A stretch of DNA of 6,199 nucleotides, taken from the NCBI GenBank assembly GCA_030639705.1, contig DAOWKX010000157.1:1-6199 (forward strand). The letters run 5' to 3'. Position numbers and translations under genes: made by a program. The notes under the pieces are model-generated. The model was not told where the DNA came from. It searched no databases and was given only the letters and a program-made list of their open reading frames with translations. Origin of the DNA: Candidatus Aminicenantota bacterium (GTDB taxonomy: Bacteria > Acidobacteriota > Aminicenantia > UBA2199). This document shows, one piece after another, positions 1 to 5,397 of the stretch (positions are counted from its first letter, which is position 1; each line of letters begins with the position of its first letter).

Positions 1-120
1 GACCAGAATCAACGTTTCGAAGAGAAGGCCCGGGCTTCCTTTCTACAGGGTATCACCATCAACCGGAACTTGAAAAACCTTTATCAGCAGTATTTGAAGA
101 AACTTCGGATTTCCCCCTGA
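1..120 (+). CDS. C-terminal end of an upstream protein (partial, TPR-like tail)
   Basis: Frame 1 is open from the first base to a TGA at 118-120, giving 39 residues with the 5' end outside the window. The peptide is charged and helical. It contains a stretch (ARASFLQGITINR) with the spacing of a TPR second helix: Ala, then Phe four residues later, then a small residue three after that, followed by an INRN turn and a capping helix ending LKKLR. That is why I call it TPR-like, but one degenerate repeat is thin evidence and the product cannot be named. Codon use (GCC, CGG, CTT, AAG) is richer in GC than the following intergenic DNA, which supports real coding. There is no obvious terminator after the stop. 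Confidence 0.6.
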   Translation, partial: DQNQRFEEKARASFLQGITINRNLKNLYQQYLKKLRISP

Positions 121-320
121 ACCCCCGGCAACCGATGTATTGCTTAAAAAATATTTTCCATGTGCAGTTCTCAACTTATGATATGCAAAAAAAATTTTTC
201 TTATGCATTAACCGACTCTGAGAATCAGAAACATTCCAAAATTTTCATAAACATGTTAAAATAAATAATCAAAAAAATTAGTATATTCATATTAACACCA
301 AAATAAAAAAGGAGAGAATC
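121..320 (+). promoter_or_regulatory. AT-rich intergenic leader with strong Shine-Dalgarno for the MBL-fold gene
   Basis: This is a 200-bp non-coding, very AT-rich gap. GGAGAG at 311-316, with the GGAG core six bases before the ATG at 321, is a clear Shine-Dalgarno and fixes the start of the next gene. An imperfect dyad lies at 183-208 (ATGCA arm, central A-run/T-run, TGCAT arm), of unknown role. Possible -10 elements are TAAAAT at 257-262 and TATATT at 282-287, but neither has a convincing -35 partner, so the promoter is not placed. I saw no coding frame here. Confidence 0.55.
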
Positions 321-1112
321 ATGAATAAATATCTTATGTTTTTTTATTTATCTTTATTTATTTTGTTTCTTCTCCAGATTCTACCGGCTCATTCCGGTAA
401 TATAACGATTACCATTTTATATGATAATTATGTTTATACCGAGGGAACCCGGGCGGATTGGGGATTTTCCTGCTTGATCCAAGGGACTGAAAAAACCATC
501 CTGTTCGACACCGGTACCAAGCCAGACATATTGTTTCATAATATCAAAAAACTGCAGGTCAACATCCAGGAAGTCGAACTCATTGTTCTGTCTCACGATC
601 ATGGTGATCATACCGGCGGACTGTTTTCACTGCTGAAGGAAAACCACCGGGTTTCCGTCTATATTCCTCATGTTTTTTCCGATGCCTTCTTTACCGGAGT
701 TAAAAAGCATGGGGCAGATGCCATAGCGGTTACTCAATCCCGAAAAATATGCAATAATGTTTACCTGACCGGACAGATAGGAGACCAAATCCCGGAACAG
801 TCAATCATACTGGATACGGATAAAGGGGGAGTGTTGATTACCGGATGCTCCCATCCCGGCATTGTAAAAATCATTGAAAAATCAAAACGAATCCTCGGAA
901 AAAAAATCCATATGGTGTTTGGTGGTTTTCACCTGATGGGAAAATCAATGCCGGAAATGCAGAAAATTATCCGGCAATTTAAGAAACTGGGAGTGGAAAA
1001 AGTGGGACCCACTCACTGCACCGGAGATAAACAGCTCGAGGCTTTTAAAAAAGCCTACGGTAAACATTTCATCCGAATGGGTACCGGAAAAATTCTGAGT
1101 TTTTCCAGTTAA
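321..1112 (+). CDS. Exported metallo-beta-lactamase-fold hydrolase (DHPS-like subgroup)
   Basis: A 263-residue MBL-fold metallo-hydrolase. The metal-binding signature HDHGDH is at residues 92-97. It is preceded by the FDTG strand-turn at 62-65 and followed by TGCSHPG (174-180, ligand His178), GGFH (201-204, His204) and THCTG (231-235, His232). This motif set matches the subgroup related to methanogen 7,8-dihydropterin-6-methyl-4-(beta-D-ribofuranosyl)aminobenzene-5'-phosphate synthase. Most members have no proven substrate, so the reaction is unknown; two bound metal ions are expected. Residues 1-26 are a short basic start, a long hydrophobic core (about 5-21) and an AHS-G cleavage-like site. 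This suggests export to the periplasm, or an uncleaved membrane anchor, which is unusual for a group usually regarded as cytosolic. The start is supported by GGAGAG at 311-316. It stands alone, with non-coding DNA on both sides. Confidence 0.9.
   Translation: MNKYLMFFYLSLFILFLLQILPAHSGNITITILYDNYVYTEGTRADWGFSCLIQGTEKTILFDTGTKPDILFHNIKKLQVNIQEVELIVLSHDHGDHTGGLFSLLKENHRVSVYIPHVFSDAFFTGVKKHGADAIAVTQSRKICNNVYLTGQIGDQIPEQSIILDTDKGGVLITGCSHPGIVKIIEKSKRILGKKIHMVFGGFHLMGKSMPEMQKIIRQFKKLGVEKVGPTHCTGDKQLEAFKKAYGKHFIRMGTGKILSFSS
1086..1106 (+). repeat. Perfect 7-bp inverted repeat at the 3' end of the MBL gene
   Basis: GGAAAAA (1086-1092), loop TTCTGAG, TTTTTCC (1100-1106). It overlaps the last codons of the MBL-fold CDS, whose stop is at 1110-1112. 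It can form a hairpin on either strand and may stabilise the 3' end or form part of a composite terminator with the next hairpin. No T-tract follows it directly on the plus strand. Confidence 0.4.
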
Positions 1113-1121
1113 CAACAGGAC

Positions 1122-1141
1122 ATCAGAAATATTTGATTTTT
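1122..1141 (+). terminator. Weak candidate intrinsic terminator after the MBL gene
   Basis: The 16-base stretch 1122-1137 (ATCAGAAATATTTGAT) folds back on itself, with one G-U pair and a tiny loop. It runs into TTTTT at 1137-1141, with a second T-run at 1146-1150. The stem is AU-rich and therefore weak, so this is a candidate only. Its place 10 bp after the MBL stop fits transcription termination. Confidence 0.3.
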
Positions 1142-1212
1142 ACAGTTTTTATAATCTATGATCCAGAAGGGAATCAAACCCATGAAAGAAGCTCAACCCG
1201 CTGAAAGGTGTA

Positions 1213-1470
1213 TCAGCTACTTCTCCTATTCTTTTCCCGTTCCAGTATGGCAACAATTTTTGAAAACAAAAGATCTGAATCACCCAATCCCATACCAAAA
1301 CTTCCAATTTTTAAACTGGCTTTATTACCCAGGTATCTCCATCCTTCTTTTTCTTTCAGGCTAATCAGGATAATCAATTTTTCTCTGGTAAACGACCCAT
1401 TAAAAAATGAGTGATTTTTATATATCTCGCAATACTCTTTTTCCATTTTCCTCATCTCCATTAAAACCAT
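1213..1470 (-). CDS. Small hypothetical protein, doubtful
   Basis: An 85-codon minus-strand frame that I do not recognise. The composition (many Lys, Glu, Ile, Phe and a GSFGMGLGDSDLLF stretch) is more protein-like than either plus-strand frame over the same DNA. The first ATG (1470) sits only two bases after the stop of the upstream small ORF (TGATAATG), which would allow termination-reinitiation. A better-supported start may be the ATG at 1446 (residue 9), where GGAG lies nine bases upstream, giving 77 residues with an N-terminus MEKEYCEIY. No signal peptide, membrane segment or known motif is visible. It converges on the MBL gene. It could be a real short gene, a remnant, or chance. Confidence 0.3.
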   Translation of the reverse strand: MVLMEMRKMEKEYCEIYKNHSFFNGSFTREKLIILISLKEKEGWRYLGNKASLKIGSFGMGLGDSDLLFSKIVAILEREKNRRSS

Positions 1471-1472
1471 TA

Positions 1473-1670
1473 TCAGGGAAATGATGTATTCTTATGACAG
1501 TTCACGGATTTGCTCTTTTTAAATCTAATGATCGGTTGAGGCTGGATTTTTTCGTCGCTTCTTATCTGATCTAAGGAATAATAGTTACCCCTGATCTGAA
1601 TATAGCCGTCAATGACTTTTAACTTTCTCAATTCTGGCTTTTCATACGCTTTTCTCTTTAACACCTTCAT
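1473..1670 (-). CDS. Small hypothetical basic protein with a YxxPxL N-terminal motif, doubtful
   Basis: A 65-codon minus-strand frame. The ATG at 1670 has a GGAG eight bases upstream, a reasonable Shine-Dalgarno. The N-terminus is strongly basic and contains YEKPEL at residues 9-14. A predicted beta-rich stretch (VIDGYIQIRGNYYSL, residues 19-33) follows, then a polar tail with one Cys (54). YxxPxL occurs in leaders of lasso-type peptides and also in many unrelated short proteins. The GYIQIRGNYYS pattern also vaguely resembles the C-terminal beta barrel of some transposases. Neither link can be shown here. The frame stays open upstream to 1790 without a usual start codon. The stop is coupled (TGATAATG) to the next small ORF. 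Confidence 0.33.
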   Translation of the reverse strand: MKVLKRKAYEKPELRKLKVIDGYIQIRGNYYSLDQIRSDEKIQPQPIIRFKKSKSVNCHKNTSFP

Positions 1671-1790
1671 CTTGGATTCTCCAGATACATTAAGTACCAG
1701 AATAATAGGTAATGCAACTTTGATTCCAAAAACCGAAATCCTTCGAAATCCCCTATCGATAAAGGTTTCGGGTTTATTTTCATTACGAAT
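1671..1790 (-). other. Possible frameshifted or decayed 5' extension of the small minus-strand gene
   Basis: Two overlapping minus-strand frames cover this stretch. One is in frame with the 65-codon ORF and is open from 1790, but has no ATG/GTG/TTG. It encodes a hydrophobic stretch (GIKVALPIILVLNVSG) resembling a signal or membrane segment. The other begins with ATG at 1783 (MKINPKPLSIGDFEGF...) and ends in a TGA overlapping the ATG at 1670 (ATGA). A one-base slip around the T-run at 1727-1731 would join the start of the second to the hydrophobic stretch of the first, giving a small membrane-associated or secreted protein. This is equally well explained by chance in AT-rich DNA. Confidence 0.2.
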
Positions 1791-1811
1791 TTATTTTTAT
1801 ACCGTTCCGAA

Positions 1812-1839
1812 ATGATACGAAATAATTGAAAAATTGCAA
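1812..1839 (-). promoter_or_regulatory. Candidate sigma-70-type promoter for the small minus-strand ORFs
   Basis: Reading on the minus strand there is TTGCAA (1839-1834, four of six matches to TTGACA), a 16-base spacer, then TATCAT (1817-1812, five of six matches to TATAAT). Transcription would start near 1805, about 20 bases before the ATG at 1783. This gives a divergent arrangement with the response-regulator gene. The -10 overlaps a TGATAC hexamer (1813-1818) that is also an arm of the dyad at 1879-1895, so one factor might touch both. Confidence 0.3.
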
Positions 1840-1878
1840 ATATTGCCGATATATTATCATTTTTGGATATTTCATGAT

Positions 1879-1895
1879 TGTATCAATTTGATACA
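1879..1895. promoter_or_regulatory. Operator-like dyad TGTATC-N5-GATACA
   Basis: A perfect 6-bp inverted repeat with a 5-bp AT spacer (TGTATC AATTT GATACA). The size and symmetry are those of a dimeric helix-turn-helix binding site. A further half site, TGATAC, lies at 1813-1818 over the candidate minus-strand -10 box. The binding protein is unknown. Confidence 0.4.
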
Positions 1896-1909
1896 GCAAG
1901 TTCTCATTA

Positions 1910-1921
1910 CCATTCGAATGG
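1910..1921. promoter_or_regulatory. 12-bp palindrome CCATTCGAATGG
   Basis: A perfect palindrome around a TTCGAA core, centred about 170 bp before the response-regulator ATG. It pairs with a second TTCGAA-centred palindrome 53 bp downstream. The distance from the gene suits an upstream activating site for an NtrC-type regulator, but that role is inferred. Confidence 0.4.
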
Positions 1922-1962
1922 GGTTTCCCATCAACCCTTCCAGGCTTGCCAATAAATTGTAG

Positions 1963-1974
1963 TGTTTCGAAACA
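1963..1974. promoter_or_regulatory. 12-bp palindrome TGTTTCGAAACA
   Basis: A perfect palindrome with the same TTCGAA core as the one at 1910-1921. Centre-to-centre spacing is 53 bp, close to five turns of the helix, so both would face the same side of the DNA. It lies about 117 bp before the response-regulator ATG. Confidence 0.4.
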
Positions 1975-2050
1975 GTCAGATTTGGAATGATAAAAATGAT
2001 CACATATTTATAAATTATTGTGGTATTTTGGGGATGCATAATGATTTAAC

Positions 2051-2079
2051 TTGTTTAATTACTGATATTTTTATATAAT
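2051..2079 (+). promoter_or_regulatory. Candidate sigma-70 promoter giving a leaderless response-regulator mRNA
   Basis: TTGTTT at 2051-2056 (weak -35), an exact 17-bp spacer, and a consensus TATAAT at 2074-2079. Normal -10 to +1 spacing would put the first transcribed base at about 2086, which is the A of the ATG of the next gene. No Shine-Dalgarno sequence precedes that ATG, which agrees with a leaderless message. Confidence 0.5.
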
Positions 2080-2085
2080 TTTAGC

Positions 2086-3432
2086 ATGGAAATCAAGGTA
2101 TTAATCATCGAAGATGAAATATCACTGAGGAACTCCCTTAAAAAATTATTGGAGTTGAGAGGCTATCAGGTTGAAGAAGCCGAGGATTACGGTACAGCAA
2201 AGAAAAAAATGTTGAGTGATAAATTCAATATATTCATTCTGGATTTAAAACTCCCTGATAAAAACGGAATCGAACTTCTGAAAGAATTTCCGGAAAAAAC
2301 AGATGGAAAAACAATTATTATTACTGCCCACGCCACTATTTCCAGTGCGGTCGAAGCCATTAAGAACGGTGCTTTTTATTATCTTGAAAAACCATTGGAT
2401 GAAGATCTGTTATTTATTCAAATGAAAAAAATTATCGAATACTCCCGCCTAAAAGAAAATAATATTTATTTAAAGAAAGAATTATTATTCGACCAGGCCG
2501 CAGAACAGATTATCTTTCAAAGCCAATCCATGTCACGGATAATCTACCAGTCAAAAAAATTGGCCGAAACCGATGATATCGTAATCATTCAGGGGGAAAC
2601 CGGAGTGGGAAAAGAAGTTATTGCCCATCTTATCCATCGCAACTCAAAACGAAAGAACAATTTATTTTTACCCATTAATTGTTCAGCCATCCCGGAACAA
2701 CTCTTCGAATCTGAGCTGTTCGGATTTAAAAGAGGCGCATTCACCGGTGCTACCAAAGACTACAGCGGAAGATTTATCCAGGCCAACGGAGGGACCTTAT
2801 TTCTTGACGAAATCAGTGACATGCCCATGAATCTGCAATCAAAATTACTCCGCACCCTGGATGACAAAATAATCTATCAACTGGGAAACAAAAACCCCCA
2901 AAAGATTGACATACGATTAATCACGGCAACCAATAAAGACCTCTGGAAAGAAGTAGAGTCCGATCGATTCCGAAAGGATCTATATTTCAGATTAAAGGAA
3001 ACCATCATTATCATTTCTCCTCTGAGAGAAAGAAAGGATGATATTCTTCCACTGTTCAACCATTTTATTGCCCTCTTTAATAATATCTATGACAAAAACA
3101 TAAAGGGAATATCAAAAAATGCCGAAAAATATTTATTAGAATACCCCTGGGAGGGAAATGTCAGAGAATTGAAAAATGCGGTTAAGAGCATTTTTGCCTT
3201 CAAAGAAGATGATTATATCACCCCCAATGATTTGTTCATGTCTTTAAATACAGATGAAAAAAGAATAAAAAAATATGTGGTTTCCTTAAAGGAATATGAA
3301 AATAAATATATTAAAAAGGTTCTGGAGATAAACAATTATAACATCACCAAAACAGCTGATATTTTAGGCATTTCAAGAACCCGCCTGTACAGGAAAATGG
3401 AGGAATTTAACCTGGGCAGAAAATGCAATTAG
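2086..3432 (+). CDS. NtrC-family sigma-54-dependent response regulator
   Basis: A 448-residue three-domain regulator of usual length. The receiver domain (about 1-120) has the acidic pocket at Glu9-Asp10, phosphoacceptor Asp53, Thr80 and Lys102 before Pro103. The AAA+ domain (about 142-375) has Walker A GETGVGKE at 170-177, the sigma-54-contacting loop GAFTGA intact at 217-222, and Walker B in GGTLFLDEI at 235-243. Arginine-finger candidates are in FRKDLYFRL (Arg296, Arg302), and the WEGNVREL motif is at 355-362. A Fis-type helix-turn-helix ends the protein (about 405-443; NITKTADILGISRTRLYRK). Phosphorylation should drive ring assembly and ATP-powered opening of sigma-54 RNA polymerase promoters. 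The ATG at 2086 gives the expected receiver start. It lacks a Shine-Dalgarno and sits at the predicted transcription start. The cognate kinase follows 44 bp downstream. Confidence 0.96.
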   Translation: MEIKVLIIEDEISLRNSLKKLLELRGYQVEEAEDYGTAKKKMLSDKFNIFILDLKLPDKNGIELLKEFPEKTDGKTIIITAHATISSAVEAIKNGAFYYLEKPLDEDLLFIQMKKIIEYSRLKENNIYLKKELLFDQAAEQIIFQSQSMSRIIYQSKKLAETDDIVIIQGETGVGKEVIAHLIHRNSKRKNNLFLPINCSAIPEQLFESELFGFKRGAFTGATKDYSGRFIQANGGTLFLDEISDMPMNLQSKLLRTLDDKIIYQLGNKNPQKIDIRLITATNKDLWKEVESDRFRKDLYFRLKETIIIISPLRERKDDILPLFNHFIALFNNIYDKNIKGISKNAEKYLLEYPWEGNVRELKNAVKSIFAFKEDDYITPNDLFMSLNTDEKRIKKYVVSLKEYENKYIKKVLEINNYNITKTADILGISRTRLYRKMEEFNLGRKCN

Positions 3433-3476
3433 CTGTGATTGTCCGATATTAAAATTGCTAAATCCAAATAGATGAA

Positions 3477-4703
3477 ATGAACAAAAACTATTTAAACATT
3501 CTGAAGGAAAGCCTCGAGTTCATAAATACCTTGAACTATGTTGAGCAGGCTCTGGATCTACTTCCGGATTTCCTGCAAAAACATCTCCCCGTTGTCAACA
3601 ATACCCTCTTTTTTATAAATAAAGAAAAAACCGAATTCAAACCCTATTATAGCAGTCATTCCACATTGCAATTGAAACCGGTAAATCAAAATTCATATCT
3701 GGTCACCAATTTAAAAAACCTGAAAAAACCCATCGTAATGCAAAAGGAAAAACCGGCAAAGCTGAGGATTTTAAAAAAATCCGATCCTGATCTTTTTGAA
3801 CAACTGCAGGTTGATCTGGTTATTCCCCTGCTGTCTCTGGGTGAACTCAATGGATTTGTCATTATTGAAGTCCATAAAAAAACCTATAAAGAACTGGCTC
3901 AAATAAATAGCTTTTTTAACATCCTGTCCCACATTTTAGTACCTCAAATCATTTATGAAAGAACCAGGATTGACGATAGCCGTAACCATTACCGTATTTA
4001 CCGGATGGACCGGCTGGCCCTGGTAGGAGAGCTGGCAGCCTCGGCTGCTCATGAAATAAAAAATCCGCTGGCCGGTATTTCCACCTATATCAAATATTTC
4101 GCAGAAAAGGATGATCTCAGTCATAAGGATTTTCTTAAAGAACTGCAAATCATGAAACAATCGGTTCAACGTATCGATTATGTGATCAAGTCACTCCTTA
4201 GTTTTTCAAAGCACCAGAAGAAAAAAATCACCGAATTTGCGCTCCCGGAACTAATCGAAAACACGATTCAATCCATTGCTTTAAAGATTCCCAAAAACAT
4301 AAAAGTCATAACAAAAACGAACCCTCCTCTGGTGATTAAAACCGATCTTCAGAGACTTCAGCAGGTTCTAATCAATATCCTCTTCAATGCTTCCGATGCC
4401 ATTGGAAAAGAACCGGGAGAAATAAGCATTTCAACCTTTGTATCAGGACGGGACCAACTACCGGAAAAAGAACTCTTTAACATTGCCATTAAAGATACCG
4501 GACCGGGTATTGAAGACTCATTTAAAGAAAAACTGTTTCAACCGTTTCAAACCACCAAAGAAGAAGGAACCGGCCTGGGTTTGTATACCTGTTATGGATT
4601 GATGAAATCACTGGGTGGTGATATCACTATTAACAGCTCATCTAAAGGAACCGAAGTAATCCTCTCCCTCCCCTATTCATTTGAGGAGGATGAAGAGCTT
4701 TGA
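3477..4703 (+). CDS. Soluble NtrB-like sensor histidine kinase with GAF-like domain
   Basis: A 408-residue kinase without any membrane segment, so a cytosolic sensor. Residues about 10-160 form a GAF-like module (a helical start, an NTLFFINKEKTEF strand pair, then LVIPLLSLGELNGFVII), likely the input domain; the ligand is unknown. The dimerisation/phosphoacceptor helix carries AHEIKNPLAG with His192. The HATPase domain shows an N-box (Asn300, Asn304), G1 DTGPGI (340-345), F-box LFQPFQTTK (353-361) and G2 GTGLGL (364-369). All catalytic features are intact. The architecture resembles NtrB-group kinases that pair with NtrC-type regulators, and the regulator lies 44 bp upstream with no terminator seen between them, so an operon is likely. 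The ATG at 3477 has no clear Shine-Dalgarno. The stop is one base away from the stop of the convergent minus-strand gene. Confidence 0.95.
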   Translation: MNKNYLNILKESLEFINTLNYVEQALDLLPDFLQKHLPVVNNTLFFINKEKTEFKPYYSSHSTLQLKPVNQNSYLVTNLKNLKKPIVMQKEKPAKLRILKKSDPDLFEQLQVDLVIPLLSLGELNGFVIIEVHKKTYKELAQINSFFNILSHILVPQIIYERTRIDDSRNHYRIYRMDRLALVGELAASAAHEIKNPLAGISTYIKYFAEKDDLSHKDFLKELQIMKQSVQRIDYVIKSLLSFSKHQKKKITEFALPELIENTIQSIALKIPKNIKVITKTNPPLVIKTDLQRLQQVLINILFNASDAIGKEPGEISISTFVSGRDQLPEKELFNIAIKDTGPGIEDSFKEKLFQPFQTTKEEGTGLGLYTCYGLMKSLGGDITINSSSKGTEVILSLPYSFEEDEEL

Positions 4704-4704
4704 G

Positions 4705-5397
4705 TTATTCTTCTGCTAAAAACTTGAAATAGAGTTCCTTGAGGTCCATCTGTTTGACCTTTGTGCCTTTTAATTCTAATAAGAGTTTTCCCTTCTTAAT
4801 AAATCCGATCCGGTCTCCTATTTCAGGGGCAAAAAACACATCATCACTGATATAGAGTATGGAGTATCCTTTCTGTTTTAATTGACGGAGGTTCTCTTTA
4901 AATTCCAGGATAAAATCAATGGGCATTCCTTTAGCCAGGTCATGAATAATAAAATTATTGCTCCTGATGAGCTGAACAACTGCAAACAACAACCGGCGTT
5001 TTTCAGGTTCTTCCAGGTCATTTATTCTGGTTTTATTCAGCTGGTCAAGATTCAGCTTCAGTTTGAATTCCTCATAATCTTCTTCAGGAATACGGGTGAT
5101 TCTTTTCAGAAAATTCATCATATCTTTTATCTTAATTACCGGCGGCCAGTCACTCTCTTTGCCAATGTAAACCAGATTCTTTCTTAGCTGTTGATAATTG
5201 GATAAAATATCCAGCTCATCCACACACACCGTGCCGGAAAAATTCCGCTCCCGGCCGGTGAATATATTGACCAAATGATTGCTAACAGTTTCACCCGAGG
5301 CTAACAGCACATAGGTCTCCCCGGCCTGCACCTGAATGTTCAACTCGCTGATTTCAGGAATCTTTTTTTTCAGAAACAGATTTTCAATTTGTATCAT
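4705..5397 (-). CDS. Degenerate ABC-type ATPase homologue (pseudo-ATPase subunit)
   Basis: A 230-residue protein with the overall order and length of an ABC nucleotide-binding domain (IENL start, AGETYVLL strand, IFTG, hydrophobic strand before the Walker B position, GDRIGFIKKGKLL end). The functional motifs are gone. At the Walker A position (33-40) ASGETVSN lacks the GK-S/T. The Q-loop Gln is Lys80. The LSGGQ position reads LEEPE (128-132). In Walker B (149-155) Asp153 remains, but the catalytic Glu is Leu154 and the Pro is Ala155. The switch His position is Asp185. ATP hydrolysis is therefore not expected. The reading frame is intact and its ATG overlaps the permease stop by four bases (ATGA). 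No Shine-Dalgarno is visible, so translation probably depends on coupling. It probably associates with the permease on the cytoplasmic side as a structural or regulatory subunit. Confidence 0.8.
   Translation of the reverse strand: MIQIENLFLKKKIPEISELNIQVQAGETYVLLASGETVSNHLVNIFTGRERNFSGTVCVDELDILSNYQQLRKNLVYIGKESDWPPVIKIKDMMNFLKRITRIPEEDYEEFKLKLNLDQLNKTRINDLEEPEKRRLLFAVVQLIRSNNFIIHDLAKGMPIDFILEFKENLRQLKQKGYSILYISDDVFFAPEIGDRIGFIKKGKLLLELKGTKVKQMDLKELYFKFLAEE

Noticed and set aside
417..611. Minus-strand frame inside the MBL gene; similar shadows at 2621-2830, 2877-3059, 3936-4169 and 4882-5187
   Set aside because: All lie opposite or out of frame within genes with intact conserved motifs.
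1246..1263. TGGCAACAATTTTTGA as a sigma-54 promoter
   Set aside because: The GG-to-GC spacing is off by one, the -12 GC is missing, and it is not followed by a credible plus-strand gene.
1158..1414. Two plus-strand frames of 68 codons each between the MBL gene and the regulator
   Set aside because: Their Phe/Ser/Pro/Leu-rich compositions are typical of antisense readings, they overlap each other in different frames, and neither has a convincing Shine-Dalgarno.
1473..1670. Remnant of an IS21/Mu-type transposase C-terminal barrel (GYIQIRGNYYS)
   Set aside because: The resemblance is limited to one short stretch. I found no DDE residues, terminal inverted repeats or target duplications around it.
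1612..1815. Plus-strand 67-codon frame opposite the small minus-strand ORF
   Set aside because: Phe/Ile/Ser-rich shadow composition with no ribosome site; the minus strand is the better coding candidate.
2021..2040. TGGTATTTTGGGGATGCA as a sigma-54 promoter for the regulator
   Set aside because: The GG and GC elements are 14 rather than 12 bases apart, and the -24 element lacks the conserved C; the TATAAT promoter downstream is better.
4705..5397. Calling the ABC-like gene an active transporter ATPase or a broken pseudogene
   Set aside because: The catalytic motifs are absent, so activity is not expected. The frame is intact and coupled to the permease, so inactivation by mutation is not shown either.
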